Positions 45,641 to 55,729 of a stretch of 64,000 bases of DNA are shown here, one piece after another. Every line of letters begins with the position of its first letter. Position 1 is the first letter of the stretch. Made by a program: the position numbers and the translations under genes. The stretch covers positions 214,316,314 through 214,380,313 of the forward strand of contig OY992539.1 of NCBI GenBank assembly GCA_963921195.1, written 5' to 3'. Under the pieces are notes generated by a model that made no database searches, had not been told where the DNA came from, and worked only from the letters and a program-made list of their open reading frames with translations. This DNA comes from Pegoplata infirma. Lineage: Eukaryota > Arthropoda > Insecta > Diptera > Anthomyiidae.

Positions 45641-45846
45641 AAGATAGCTAAACGAAGGTTTTTTAAAAATGACTCAAATTCCTATAAATCGGTATTTGAC
45701 CGATTTACTCAATGAAAAGTTAGCTGCTAACTGCCGATTTAACGGAGCCTTTTGTCAAAATTTGTATGAAAATATGAAAAAGTTAAATTTAACGGCGAGT
45801 TATTTTTTAACGGAGCATTGAGTAATCCAGCCTTAGGCTATTATAA

Positions 45847-46345
45847 GGCCGCGGTTCCAAAAAAAAGTAATTCACATAAAAAAATTAAAATTTTTTTTGG
45901 TGATTTAGATTTCACATCCGAAATTTTTTTCGTATTGTTTCACATAAAGTTTGGTGAAAGTTAAACGAATGCACTTCTTTCATTATATTTTTTTTTTTAA
46001 CTTTTAGTTATTTGATTTAAACTTCGAATGAAAATGTACGCACAAAAAAATTTTGCCAAGTACTTGGGAGGATATGCGTTTTTAAAGTTTTTTGCATATA
46101 TAAAAGTTTAGAAAATATTCATAAGAGTATTTAACCTTGTGTAATTTTACAAACCTTAACCAAAATTATGCAAAAACTTGGTAAAATGTTACAAAATTTT
46201 TCATAACTAATGTAAAAAACTTTAAAAACGCATATCCTCCCAAGTTATTTGTAAAATATTTTTTTGTGTGTAAACAACAGAACGCTGAATTGAATTTTAT
46301 GCGATTCGGAAAATTTCATATGAATTGAAAAGTTGTGAAAAATTG
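45847..46345 (-). mobile_element. GGCC-ended element, copy 3, with nested MITE
   Basis: Starts GGCCGCGGTTCC and runs in reverse through ATTTCACATCCGAAATTTTT and TTCACATAAAGTTTGGTGAA. It is interrupted at 46039 and ends near AATTGAAAAGTTGTGA. The other GGCC terminus is lost. Confidence 0.7.
46039..46270. mobile_element. 232-bp TA-flanked palindromic MITE nested in a GGCC element
   Basis: CGCACAAAAAAATTTT and AAAATATTTTTTTGTGTG are the ends. GGGAGGATATGCG and CGCATATCCTCCC are subterminal inverted repeats. TA flanks both sides (46037-46038, 46271-46272). The host element reads through cleanly when this is removed. Confidence 0.8.
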
Positions 46346-46458
46346 TACATGGAAAGATATTTAAAGTTTCTTTTTAGCAAAAAAAAAATACAAAACTACA
46401 ATATATTTGTAAATATTGAACCGATATGAAGAATAATGAAAGTTCTATATATGTACCT

Positions 46459-47673
46459 TAGGGCGTTTCATCAAAAACTTTTTTTGGATTTTTGCAACTC
46501 TTGAAGCGGAATATGAATTCTTATGGCCTAAAAGATTTTTGAGATTTTTTTCAGATTTTTGGAATGTCGGGATCAACTCGCTCAAATCGATTTTATCAAA
46601 AAAATGAGGTTATGAAACATAATGTTTTTTATTTTTTGTTCTGGTGCCTTTTTTTAACAAAACCGGATATAATACTTCTTAATGTTGCTAGCCTCCTAAA
46701 AAAAAATATTCGCGGTCAAAATTATAAGTTCAAGGGTCACTAAGATGACCTTAAAAGTAAAAATTCAGAATTTCCCGTGTTTTAACCTCAATAATTCGAG
46801 AAATAAGCTATGTATGAACGTCATGTTGAATCCGTTAGATAGGTCTTTAAAACACCTTTCATTTAAAACCAATCTGACTATTGTCACATTTGTAGAAATG
46901 TTAAAAAAAATAAAAAACTGGGAAAAACTCATTTTCTCCCCCATTTTATCGAAAATTGAACTGGTGCATTAGGTAGTTTTTTTTTGTAAAGTTAAAATAA
47001 TAACTTTTAAAGGCTTTTTATAGATTGTAGTTAGTGTTTCCAAGCCGGTTAACCAAAAAACCGGTTTTTTGTCAAAAAAACCGGTTTGACAAAAACCCGG
47101 GTTTCCGGTTTGGAAACACTAATTGCAATCAAAAAAACTTCTTTTAAGTTTATTATTTCAATTTTACAAAAAAACTACTAATGGATTCCCTTCGATTTTC
47201 TGTAAAATGGGGGAAAAAATGAGTTTATCTTAGTTTTTTAATATTTCTACTAAAGTGACAAATGTCATTTTGGTTTTAAATTAAAGGTATTAAAAAGACC
47301 TATCTAACGTTCATATATTGCATATTTCTCAAATTATTAAGGTTGGAACACGGGAAATTCTGAATTTTTACTTTAAAGGTCATCTTAGTGACCCTTGAAG
47401 TTATTATTTTGACCACGAATATTTTTTTTTAGGAGGCTAGCAACATTAAGAAGTATTATATCCGGTTTTGTTAAAAAAAGGCACCAGAGAACAAAAAATA
47501 AAAAAAATTATGTTTCATAACCTCATTTTTTTGATAAAATCGATTTGAGCGAGTTGATCCCGACATTCCAAAAATCTGAAAAAAATCTCAAAAATCTTTT
47601 AGGCCATAAGAATTCATATTCCGCTTCAAGAGTTGCAAAAATCCAAAAAAAAAGTTTTTGGTGAAACGCCCTA
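46459..47673. mobile_element. 1215-bp foldback with 8-bp TSD (hAT-like)
   Basis: The ends TAGGGCGTTTCA and TGAAACGCCCTA belong to long arms (about 570 bp) that are nearly perfect inverted repeats. It is flanked by the perfect 8-bp duplication ATGTACCT (46451-46458, 47674-47681). The centre (47032-47121) is a second palindrome beginning TAGTGTTTCC and ending GGAAACACTA, rich in CCGGTT. A truncated sister copy is at 61040-61738. No transposase frame; the 75-codon frame at 46745 lies within an arm. Confidence 0.88.
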
Positions 47674-47681
47674 ATGTACCT

Positions 47682-48109
47682 ACCCAAAAGTTACATCAAT
47701 ATTTTTAATAAAACACACCGCAACTTCTATGTCTCCCTAATTACAAAACCAATTGGAATAAAATTGATCTTAGGTGAGACCTAGAAGTTCATCTATAATA
47801 TTTTTTTTTATAACTTTGAAGTTTGGTTGTTATGAATATATGTAGCATAGAGTATACATAGAGGCGAAGGTGTCAAAAATTGAGTTGTCAAAGTACAACT
47901 TGTATGCATGTACAACTTGTATGCATGTAAACATGTATTGTGTGGTGAATTCACATCGACAACGTACGTGTGAGAAATTAGAAAAAGATAGCAATATTAT
48001 TTTTTCTTTCACCTTCGCCTCTATGTTTCTCTATGATATGTAGCAAACAAAAATGTTCAACCAAATCCCAACGTATTTGAATATTTATATTTGACATTAA
48101 AGGCTTCGA
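47682..48109. other. Spacer with short repeats
   Basis: GTACAACTTGTATGCATGTA is duplicated in part near 47893-47930, and CACCTTCGCCTCTATG / CATAGAGGCGAAGGTG face each other at 47857 and 48009. This is another small inverted repeat. No gene. Confidence 0.5.
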
Positions 48110-48116
48110 CACAATA

Positions 48117-48429
48117 GGTGTGTTCCAGAACGTTACCGCGGGTGCCCGCGGGTACCCAAACCAGCCCGAAAAGCGTTCCCGTACGCAAAAATTGGGTAAA
48201 TGAGAGAGTTTTTGAGAAAATAAATTACTTTCTCATTTTACCGAACTTACCCGCACTTTTTTTTCGGGTAAATTGGTAACAGTCAGTTTGTTTACATTTT
48301 CTATTATTTTGGGCTTTAAATGTGGTTTTTAGCGTTCCCGTACTTTTGTGCATTTTTGTGGTATCGTGAGAGGTTTTTTAATTTTCTCTCATTTTACCGA
48401 ACTTTACCCGGAAAGTTCTGGAACACACC
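48117..48429. mobile_element. 313-bp TA-flanked MITE, GGTGTGTTCCAGAAC ends
   Basis: GGTGTGTTCCAGAAC and GTTCTGGAACACACC are perfect inverted termini with TA duplications (48115-48116, 48430-48431). The interior has TTTACCGAACTT and CGGGTA repeats and an unusually G+C-rich left end (ACCGCGGGTGCCCGCGGGTA). Confidence 0.85.
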
Positions 48430-48450
48430 TATTATCGGAGTACTCTGTAC

Positions 48451-49173
48451 CAGGGATGTTAAATGGGGTTTTCAATTTTGTACCAACTTTCAAAAACAAT
48501 TGTACTTTTTTGACCCTTACGGTACCATTTTTTTTTTACAAATGATAGTGTTAATTCGGTTAACCCCCCACCCACCCAAAATACAAATTAAAAAAAACAT
48601 TTTCAGGGGCGTTTTTAAACAATTTCTTGAAATCCATTCTGCAGAAAAAAGTCTCAGTGTCCGATACTTTATTCTAAAAATTTCTCGACAGGAAAAATGT
48701 ATCTGAGTGGGTAAACACAAAAATTGTGTCAAGATCTCAGAATTCTTCTAAAGATTAAAGGTCTCAAAATCTGCAATTAAAACAATCTCCATTGTCTTTA
48801 AATAACTCAGTGATTGTTCTGTGGAAAATTCTGAGACTTTTTGTTTGATAAAAATGATTAAGAAATTTTTCTTAAAAGTCTAATTCTGAAACTTTTTTCT
48901 TTGTAAAAAAAATTTAGAAAAATTTCATTGGAAAATTACTTTAAACTGTTGTAAATCAAGGAGTAGAAAACTAAAAAAGTGTTTCAATTATGATGTAAAT
49001 CGGTCTAGCATCAGTACCCTTGTGAGCTTTTTTATAGAAGAAAAGCTTTTTCGATGAGTTACAAAGAATTGGAAATTTTAAATTGTACCAAATGAATCGC
49101 AGTAGTACCACGGTACTTTTGAAAATCAAAATGTACCAAAAAAAGTACAATTGTACCAACTTTAACATCCCTG
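48451..49173. mobile_element. 723-bp hAT-like element carrying satellite-like DNA, 8-bp TSD
   Basis: CAGGGATGTTAAA and TTTAACATCCCTG are perfect terminal repeats, flanked by CTCTGTAC (48443-48450, 49174-49181). The interior (48640-48920) contains degenerate satellite-type strings (AAAATTCTGAGACTTTTTG, TCTAATTCTGAAACTTTTT, GTCTCAGTGTCCGA). No transposase frame. Confidence 0.88.
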
Positions 49174-49291
49174 CTCTGTACTACAGAAAACCATTTCTAA
49201 AAATTGAGAAGACATAATACAAAAAATGTGTAAGTGCGAAAGAGAAAGGAACAAAAATCCACTCTCAGGCACAGAGTACTCCGTCATTGTG

Positions 49292-49780
49292 AATTCAGCT
49301 TAAAATAGATTAACAAATCTAATATTTTGGAAATTTCTTGATAAATTGTTACTTTTAAATTTAAGTAATTATTTTTTGTTAGTATTTTTTTTAAAGAAAA
49401 TTATTTAAATTTTAGTTTTAATTTGGATCTTAAAAATAAATTGTTGATCTTTTTTAAGAAAAATGTTTAAATTTAAAGTATGGTTTTCATTTGGTTATTT
49501 TTATACGACGATTTTATAAAATCCGAAATCTATGGTTGCTAAAATCGCTCCATTACACAGCTTCAGCAAGTTGAAATTTCTGTTTTTGATGTTAGGTGTC
49601 TGTTGTGTAGTGTGCTTGACGTTTTTGTGGCTGTTGTAGTGTGTGTGAAGTGGTGTACCTATTGTTCTTTAATTGTGCATTTTGTTGTCACTAGAAATCT
49701 GATAATCCTGTAAAAAAAAACAAAAACAGGTTACAAGTGGTATAAAAGTATTTAATAGACATACGATTTTAAAAATACAG
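49292..49780. other. Unassigned spacer
   Basis: A G/T-rich patch at 49600-49660 stands out, but I find no gene. Confidence 0.35.
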
Positions 49781-49784
49781 TTTA

Positions 49785-49850
49785 GATCACCTAACTAGTG
49801 TGGGCCTAATAAACTGGAGGTTTAGGTTCAAATCCAGTTGGGACTAAAAA
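49785..49850 (+). ncRNA. tRNA-like segment with Pol III B box
   Basis: GGTTCAAATCC (49826-49836) fits the B box, and CTAACTAGTGTGGG about 35 bases upstream is A-box-like. No good acceptor stem, so probably a SINE head or chance. Confidence 0.3.
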
Positions 49851-50120
49851 AAGGCGAAAAGTTATACCCTAATATGATAAAGATAATTTATTATGGAAAA
49901 TGGATGAAAGTAAAACCTAAAGGAAATACCAAATGATAGTTAACCATCAAATAAACAAAATCACCAAAGGAATTTGCAAAGTTAGTTCGAAGTTTTTAAC
50001 TTTTTTTTCGAAAGCATTTGGAAAACGTCAAAAAACGATAATAAATGCACATCTGACCTTAAAATAAAAGTTGGATGTCTCCAGTAAAATTGAATGGCGG
50101 TTCTTTCCCTAGAACATTTT
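49851..50120. other. Unassigned spacer
   Basis: Nothing recognised. Confidence 0.3.
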
Positions 50121-51500
50121 AACCCTCTAACTGCCATTTTGAGGGATCATTTTAATCTTTTTTCAAAAGTTTTGATTTTGGTCCACAGGTGCGGATTTTT
50201 AAGACAAAAATAATTTTTTTACCGAATTCATCTCAAAAGTTGACACACTGTTGAGTATGTTATGTAAAAAATAGTAAAAAAAATCGCGATTTTTGTCAAC
50301 AGATGCTGATCAGCATCGCCATATTTTTCAAAAAAGTCAAACCAGATTTTTCAGAAAAAATTAGCATCAGTGGACCAAAACAGTGGTTCTGGAATTTTAT
50401 TGACAAATTCATGTTCAGCATGCAAAATGTAGTATGAAAACATGTAACGCATAATGAAATTATTCAAAAAACATATCGAGGGCCTATATTCAAAACCCTC
50501 TATCTTCCATTTTCACGAAAATTACTTTTTGATGGCAAAATTTTCAGTAAAACGGCCCTAAATAAAATTTAGAACAAAAATATTTTTTTTTTTTTTTTGC
50601 TATTTTATTTGCATTTTTGGTTTTCTCTATCTCTTACACAATTAATTTTTCTAAATGCAAAACCCTCTATCTTTTCAAATAATTAATTTATAAATATTTT
50701 TTTTTTTAATAATTTGATCATGCATTACATGCTTTCATACTAATTTTTGCATGCTGAACATGAATTTGTCAACAAAATTCCAGAATCAAGATTTTGGTCC
50801 ACTGATGCTAATTTTTTCTCATAATTCTTGTTTCACTTTTAACATACTCAACAGTTTGTCATCTTTTAAGATGAATTAGGTACAAAAAATATTTTTTTTT
50901 CTCAAAAATCAGCACCTCTGGACCAAAACCACGATTCGGAACTCTTTATAAGCCGTTAACATTAATAAATCACATTAAAAATTTACCGATGTCGTAAATG
51001 AAATCATAATAATTAATTTTTATTAAAATGCAAAACCCTCTATCTGATCATTTTCATTCATGTACTTAATATTTTTGAGAAACAAAACCCTCTATCTTTC
51101 ATAATATCCCCAATAGTGCAAAATTTTAAAAACGAATTATATGTGAGATTCAGAAGTTGATTTATAAAAATATTGTAGAATATCGAACTTTAATTACTAT
51201 AACAATACGCGAAATAAACAGTTTTTTGGCTCTCCTGAAAAATTGTGTTTTTTGAGATAGAGGGTTTTGAATATAGGCCCTCGAAATATTTATAAATTAA
51301 TTATTTGAAAAGATAGAGGGTTTTCCATTCAGAAAAATTAATTGTGTAAGAGATAAAGAAAACCAAAAATGCAAATAAAATGGCAAAAAAAAATATTTTT
51401 GCTCTGAATTGTACACCATAGTTGAGGGCCGTTTTACTGAATATTTTGCCATCAAAAAGTAATTTTCGTGAAAATGGAAGACAGAGGTTTTTGTATAGGA
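50121..51500. mobile_element. Complex palindromic element with repeated CCCTCTATCTT
   Basis: AAAACCCTCTATCTT-type strings occur at about 50500, 50665, 51032 and 51082. The inverse AGATAGAGGGTTTT occurs at about 51245 and 51312. GGGCCTATATTCAAAACCC (50481) is inverted at 51260-51285. GATTTTGGTCCAC and CAGAATC blocks are also repeated. Boundaries and class are not clear. Confidence 0.65.
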
Positions 51501-51770
51501 CCTCGATATGAATTTTAATCGGTGGCGTATGTTATTATTAAAATATTTCAAGCCATAAATATTACTCATACGACGCGTATTACACAAAATAAACAAATGT
51601 TAAATCGGGGCGTATGATTAATATTTCAATTATTAAGGCTATATGAGCAATTTTTAAATTTTTAAACAGCTATAAAAAAAAATACGCAATATTTTTGAAT
51701 TGTATTTTTTTTTTTATTTGAAAGATAAATTATTTCAACTTCTTTAAAAAATATACAACACAAAATTTTT
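51501..51770. other. A+T-rich spacer
   Basis: Nothing recognised. Confidence 0.3.
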
Positions 51771-52062
51771 TCTGAATTCCAATTTTTCAATTGGGCTTTT
51801 CTGAATTTCAATTGGGCTATTCTGACTTTCAATTGGGATTTCTGAATTACAATTAATAGTTTCTGAATTTCAATTGTGCTTTTCTGAATTTCAATTGTGC
51901 TTTTCTGAATTTCAATTAGGATTTTCTGAGATTCAATATCGATTTCTGAATTTCAATTGCGCTTTTCTGAATTTCAATTGAGATTTCTAAATTTCAATTG
52001 GGCTTTTGTGGATTTCAATTAAGATTTCTAAATTTCAATTGTGATTTCTGAATTACAATTGT
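51771..52062. repeat. Minisatellite, unit TTTCTGAATTTCAATTGGGC
   Basis: About 14 imperfect copies of a 20-21-bp unit, each centred on CAATTG with a variable third part (GGGC, GTGC, GGAT, AAGAT). It ends directly against the TATACCCTCC start of a mini-me-like element. Confidence 0.9.
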
Positions 52063-52069
52063 TTTTTTT

Positions 52070-53070
52070 TATACCCTCCACTCTAGTGATAGAGGGTATA
52101 TATAAGTTTGTCATTCCGTTTGTAACACCTCGAAATATTGGTCTAGGACCCCATAAAGTATATATATTTATGATCCTCGATCGATTTTAAGTCGATCTAG
52201 CGATGTCCGTCCGTCCGTCCGTCCGTCTGTCTGTCTGTCCGTAGAAAACACGCTAACTTTTAAAAGACTTTACAGAGGCTACTGGAGTTTGGCATATATG
52301 TTTGTCATTTATCTGGTCAGGTTGGTATTGCAATCCAGCCAAATCGGTCCAGTGGTTCAAAAGTTATGAGCAAAAGAGTGAATTTTGGCAAGGGTGTTTC
52401 GCGAATTTACGAGATAAAAAACACGATAACTTTTGAATGACAATAATGAGACTACTGAAGCTTAGCATGTATCTTTGCCGTTCCCTGGGTCTATTTGGTT
52501 TTAAATTTCACCTCAATCGGTTCAGTGGTTCAAAAGTTATAAGCAAAACCCTGAATTTCAAATTAGTTTCATCTAAAATGCCACGTGTTTTAACAAGTTT
52601 AAAAAGCATTGGTGGTAACTAAACAATACTTTTCAAACTTGTTTAAATTTTAAGCAATGCTTTTTAAACTTGCTTAGTTTTAAAAGCATTGGTAACTTAA
52701 AAACCACAGTCGAAAAAAAATTTTACACTCAAAAAAAAATTTTACACTCAAAAAAAAATGTACACAAAAAAAAATTTAGTTTTTTTTTACAAAAATTAAA
52801 ATATTTTGTATACATATGTACGTGCATTCACTCAGAAATGTTTTTACAGTAAGAAAAATATTACACTCGAAAAAAGTTTACACTCAAAAAAAAAAATAGT
52901 AATTGTTTTTTTTTTTTTATATGACAAAAAAGAGTTTTTTACTCAAAATAAAATACTTCTAATCAAAATTGTTAATTTTTTCACGTTAAAAAATGTACTA
53001 CCCTTTAAAAAATGCATTGTGGAGGGTATTCATATATTCGGCAAAGTCGAATTTAACTTTTCTACTTGTT
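52070..53070 (+). mobile_element. mini-me-like element, best preserved copy
   Basis: Order on the plus strand: TATACCCTCCAC, a short inverted CTCTAGTGATAGAGGGTATA, TTTGTAACACCTCGAAATAT, CCCCATAAAG(TA)n, core CGATCGATTTTAAGTCGATC, (GTCY)n at 52205-52242. Then come two diverged internal repeats of the kind TTCAAAAGTTATGAGCAAAA, a run of ACACTCAAAAAA blocks, and the end GTGGAGGGTATT...CTTTTCTACTTG. Frames inside are not conserved between copies. Confidence 0.8.
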
Positions 53071-53095
53071 TCTTTTTTATTTATTTTTTTAATTA

Positions 53096-53404
53096 AAAGT
53101 TTAGATGTTTGTCCATCCACACAAAAAAAAATCAGAAACACGTTCATCTTTTTTTTCGAGAAAATCGCATTTGAACTTTAAATTTCATAACAATTTTGTT
53201 ATTTGCTTGTATTTCTTTGTTTTAAAGTTGCGAATGAGTAATATCAATTGCATAAATATTCGTCATACGCTCTGTTGACACAAGAAAATACAAGCAAATT
53301 ACAAAATTGTTATGAAATTTAAAATTCAAATGCGATTTTCTCGAAAAAAACGAAAAATACATTTCTGATTTTTTTTGTGTGGATGGACAAACATCTAAAC
53401 TTTA
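53096..53404. mobile_element. Foldback MITE, AAAGTTTAGATG ends
   Basis: Arms of about 100 bp (TTAGATGTTTGTCCATCCAC inverted as GTGGATGGACAAACATCTAA) flank a loop of about 100 bp. It sits between two direct mini-me-like copies. Confidence 0.85.
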
Positions 53405-53785
53405 AAAAAAAAAATTAAAAAAAAGAAAAAAAAAAGTGGCCGGATTTTTGATAAATTGACTTTTTTAAAAAATGGAAAATTTCAGAACGGGTTCTGAAAA
53501 TTTTTCTTGGAAACAAATTTTATTCGATAGCCCATACGAAACTATATAAGAATATAAATTTTTAAGATTGTGGTGAATTTCGTTTTAATGTGATAAATAT
53601 TTAATCAAGGCAACTCGCCACAAATTTGACCATTTTTCCAATATTTGACCACGCCTCCTAAGCCCAGTTTTTGAAAAATTGAAAAACCGAAAACGCAATT
53701 TTCTAAGTTCCATATAGGGCTATCCATACAAGCTATTCAGAAGTTTGGTGTGGAATGCCTCATATAATTTGGTGTGGAATGCCTC
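53405..53785. other. Spacer with a short direct repeat
   Basis: TTTGGTGTGGAATGCCTCAT occurs twice in tandem at about 53740-53785, next to the truncated start of the second mini-me-like copy. Confidence 0.5.
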
Positions 53786-54806
53786 ATATAAGTTTGTCAT
53801 TCCGTTCGTAACACCTCGAAATATTGGTCTAGGACCCCATAAAGTATATATATTCATGATCCTCGATCGATTTTAAGACGATCTAGCGATGTCCGTCCGT
53901 CCGTCCGTCCGTCTGTCTGTCTGTTGAAAACACGCTAACTTTTGAAAGACTTTACGGAGGCTCCTGAAGTTTGGCATATATGTTGGGCATTTAGCTGGTC
54001 AGGTTGGTATTGCAATCCAGCGAAATCGGTCCAGTGGTTCAAAAGTTATGAGCAAAAGACTGAATTTCGGCAAGGGTTTTTCGTGAATTTATGAGATAAA
54101 AAGCACTATAACTTTCGAAAATCAATTCTGAGGATGCTGAAGCTTGGCATATGTATTTTTCGTTCCTCCAGCCTAGTTCGTATTGAATTTGACCAAAATC
54201 GGTCCAGTGGTTCAAAAGTTATTAGAAAAACCGTGAATATCAGATTAGCTTCACCTTAAATTTACGTGGTGAAAACCCGTTAAACCTGTTTTACAACCAT
54301 TGGTAAGTCACAAAAATATTTTAAAACGTATTTTTATCACACAAAAATATTTTTATACCAAAACAAAAAAAAAATACACTCGAAAAAAATGTTACACTCA
54401 AAAAAAATTTTACACTCAAAAAAAAAATTAGTAAATTTTTTTTTAATGTAAAATTCAAAAAAAATTTTACACTCAAAAAAAAATTTACACTCAAAAAAAA
54501 AAAATTTACACTCAAAAAAAAAAAAATAGTTTTTTTTTTCAAAAATTACTAAAAAAAAATTTCACACTCAAAAAAAAATTAGTGAATTTTTTTTTTGGAA
54601 TATAAAATTCGAAAAAAATTTACACTCAAAAAAAAATATTTTTTTTTTTTTTAAAAATTACTAAAAAAAATTTTTTTTACACAAAATAAAATATTTCTAA
54701 TCGTAACTGTTATTTTTCACGTTAGAAAATTTACTATCACTTAAAATGGGCATTGTGGAGGGTATTTATAGATTCGGCCAAGTCGAATTTAACTTTTCTA
54801 CTTGTT
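53786..54806 (+). mobile_element. mini-me-like element, direct copy lacking its first bases
   Basis: Near-identical in order to 52070-53070, with (GTCY)n at 53891-53924. The TATACCCTCC start is missing. The ACACTCAAAAAA block is expanded to eight or more units at 54370-54640. Confidence 0.8.
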
Positions 54807-54899
54807 TTAATTTCAATTGGAAAAGGTGTAGTTTTTTTTTTTGGATTGATGAAATTTATGTGAACAGTGCAAATTTATTACCATAGGAATTCTAAACAA

Positions 54900-55020
54900 G
54901 TGTGCAGAGTAAAAGCATACGAAAAGAAGTGAATGTTAAATTCGGCTGTGCCGAATCTTTTAAGCTCTCCAACACGATAAAAAAATAAAATGAGAATTTG
55001 AATTTAACCTTCCTACTTGT
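54900..55020. mobile_element. Palindromic remnant of two mini-me-like ends
   Basis: AATGTTAAATTCGGCTGTGC (reverse 3' end) faces AATTTAACCTTCCTACTTGT (forward 3' end), with little in between. Confidence 0.5.
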
Positions 55021-55239
55021 TAAACGCTCTATTTAGGCTTCCAATCGGGAAATCCCGGGAATTCGGGATTAGGCGAATATTTATTATTATTTAATATACC
55101 ACCGATACTGGTGAACACTACTGACCAACTGCTGACATGTCATTGATGACATTTTGAAAAATTGTATGAAGATGTCTGCAAATTTATAAAGTCAGGAGAG
55201 CCATCAGTATGTCAGGGGTGATTTCTTTTGACGACTGGG
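55021..55239. other. Short unassigned stretch
   Basis: AATCCCGGGAATTCGGGATT at 55051 is a small palindrome. Nothing else seen. Confidence 0.35.
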
Positions 55240-55700
55240 ATGTATTTTAAATTATGTATACAAATAAATTTTAAAATTGTCCAATTGTATTTAAAAAATT
55301 TCCAAATATATTTTGAAATTGTCCAATTGTATTTCAAAATTGTCCAAATGCTTTCTTGCACACATTTTTTTACATAAATACATTTGCAAAATTTTTAAAT
55401 ACAATTGGACAATTCAAAATACATTTAAATAATTTTGAAAAAAAATTAAAATACAATTTGACAATTTTAAAATACATTTGGAAATTTTTAGAATACATTA
55501 TTTCTATACTGTAAACTACATTTGGACAATTTTAAAATAAATTTTGGACAAATTTGAAATTAAAATACATTTGGACAATTTTAAAATATATTTCGAAAAT
55601 TTTAAAATATTTTTGGACAATTTACAAATATTTCGACAAATTCAAAATGCATTTAGAAAACTTTAAAATATATTTGGACAATTTTAAAATGTATTTGGAC
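55240..55700. repeat. Inverted minisatellite, unit ATTTGGACAATTTTAAAATA
   Basis: The left third (55260-55350) has the unit in one orientation (ATTGTCCAATTGTATTT). The remainder (55380-55700) has about 12 copies in the other (ACATTTGGACAATTTTAAAA), with a period near 21. This produces a K/D/Y-rich frame at 55554 that is not a gene. Confidence 0.85.
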
Positions 55701-55729
55701 AATTATATCGGCTTAGGATTCCGTAAAGT

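Larger units (their letters stand above)
48110..49291. mobile_element. Inverted-repeat element hosting two nested insertions
   Basis: When the insertions at 48117-48429 and 48451-49173 are removed, CACAAT..ATCGGAGTACTCTGTAC on the left faces CACAGAGTACTCCGTCATTGTG on the right. A small MITE was thus hit twice within its left terminal 20 bp. Confidence 0.7.

Noticed and set aside
54321..54542. Frame encoding repeated SVNFFLSVKFF
   Set aside because: It is a translation of the ACACTCAAAAAA block of a mini-me-like element.
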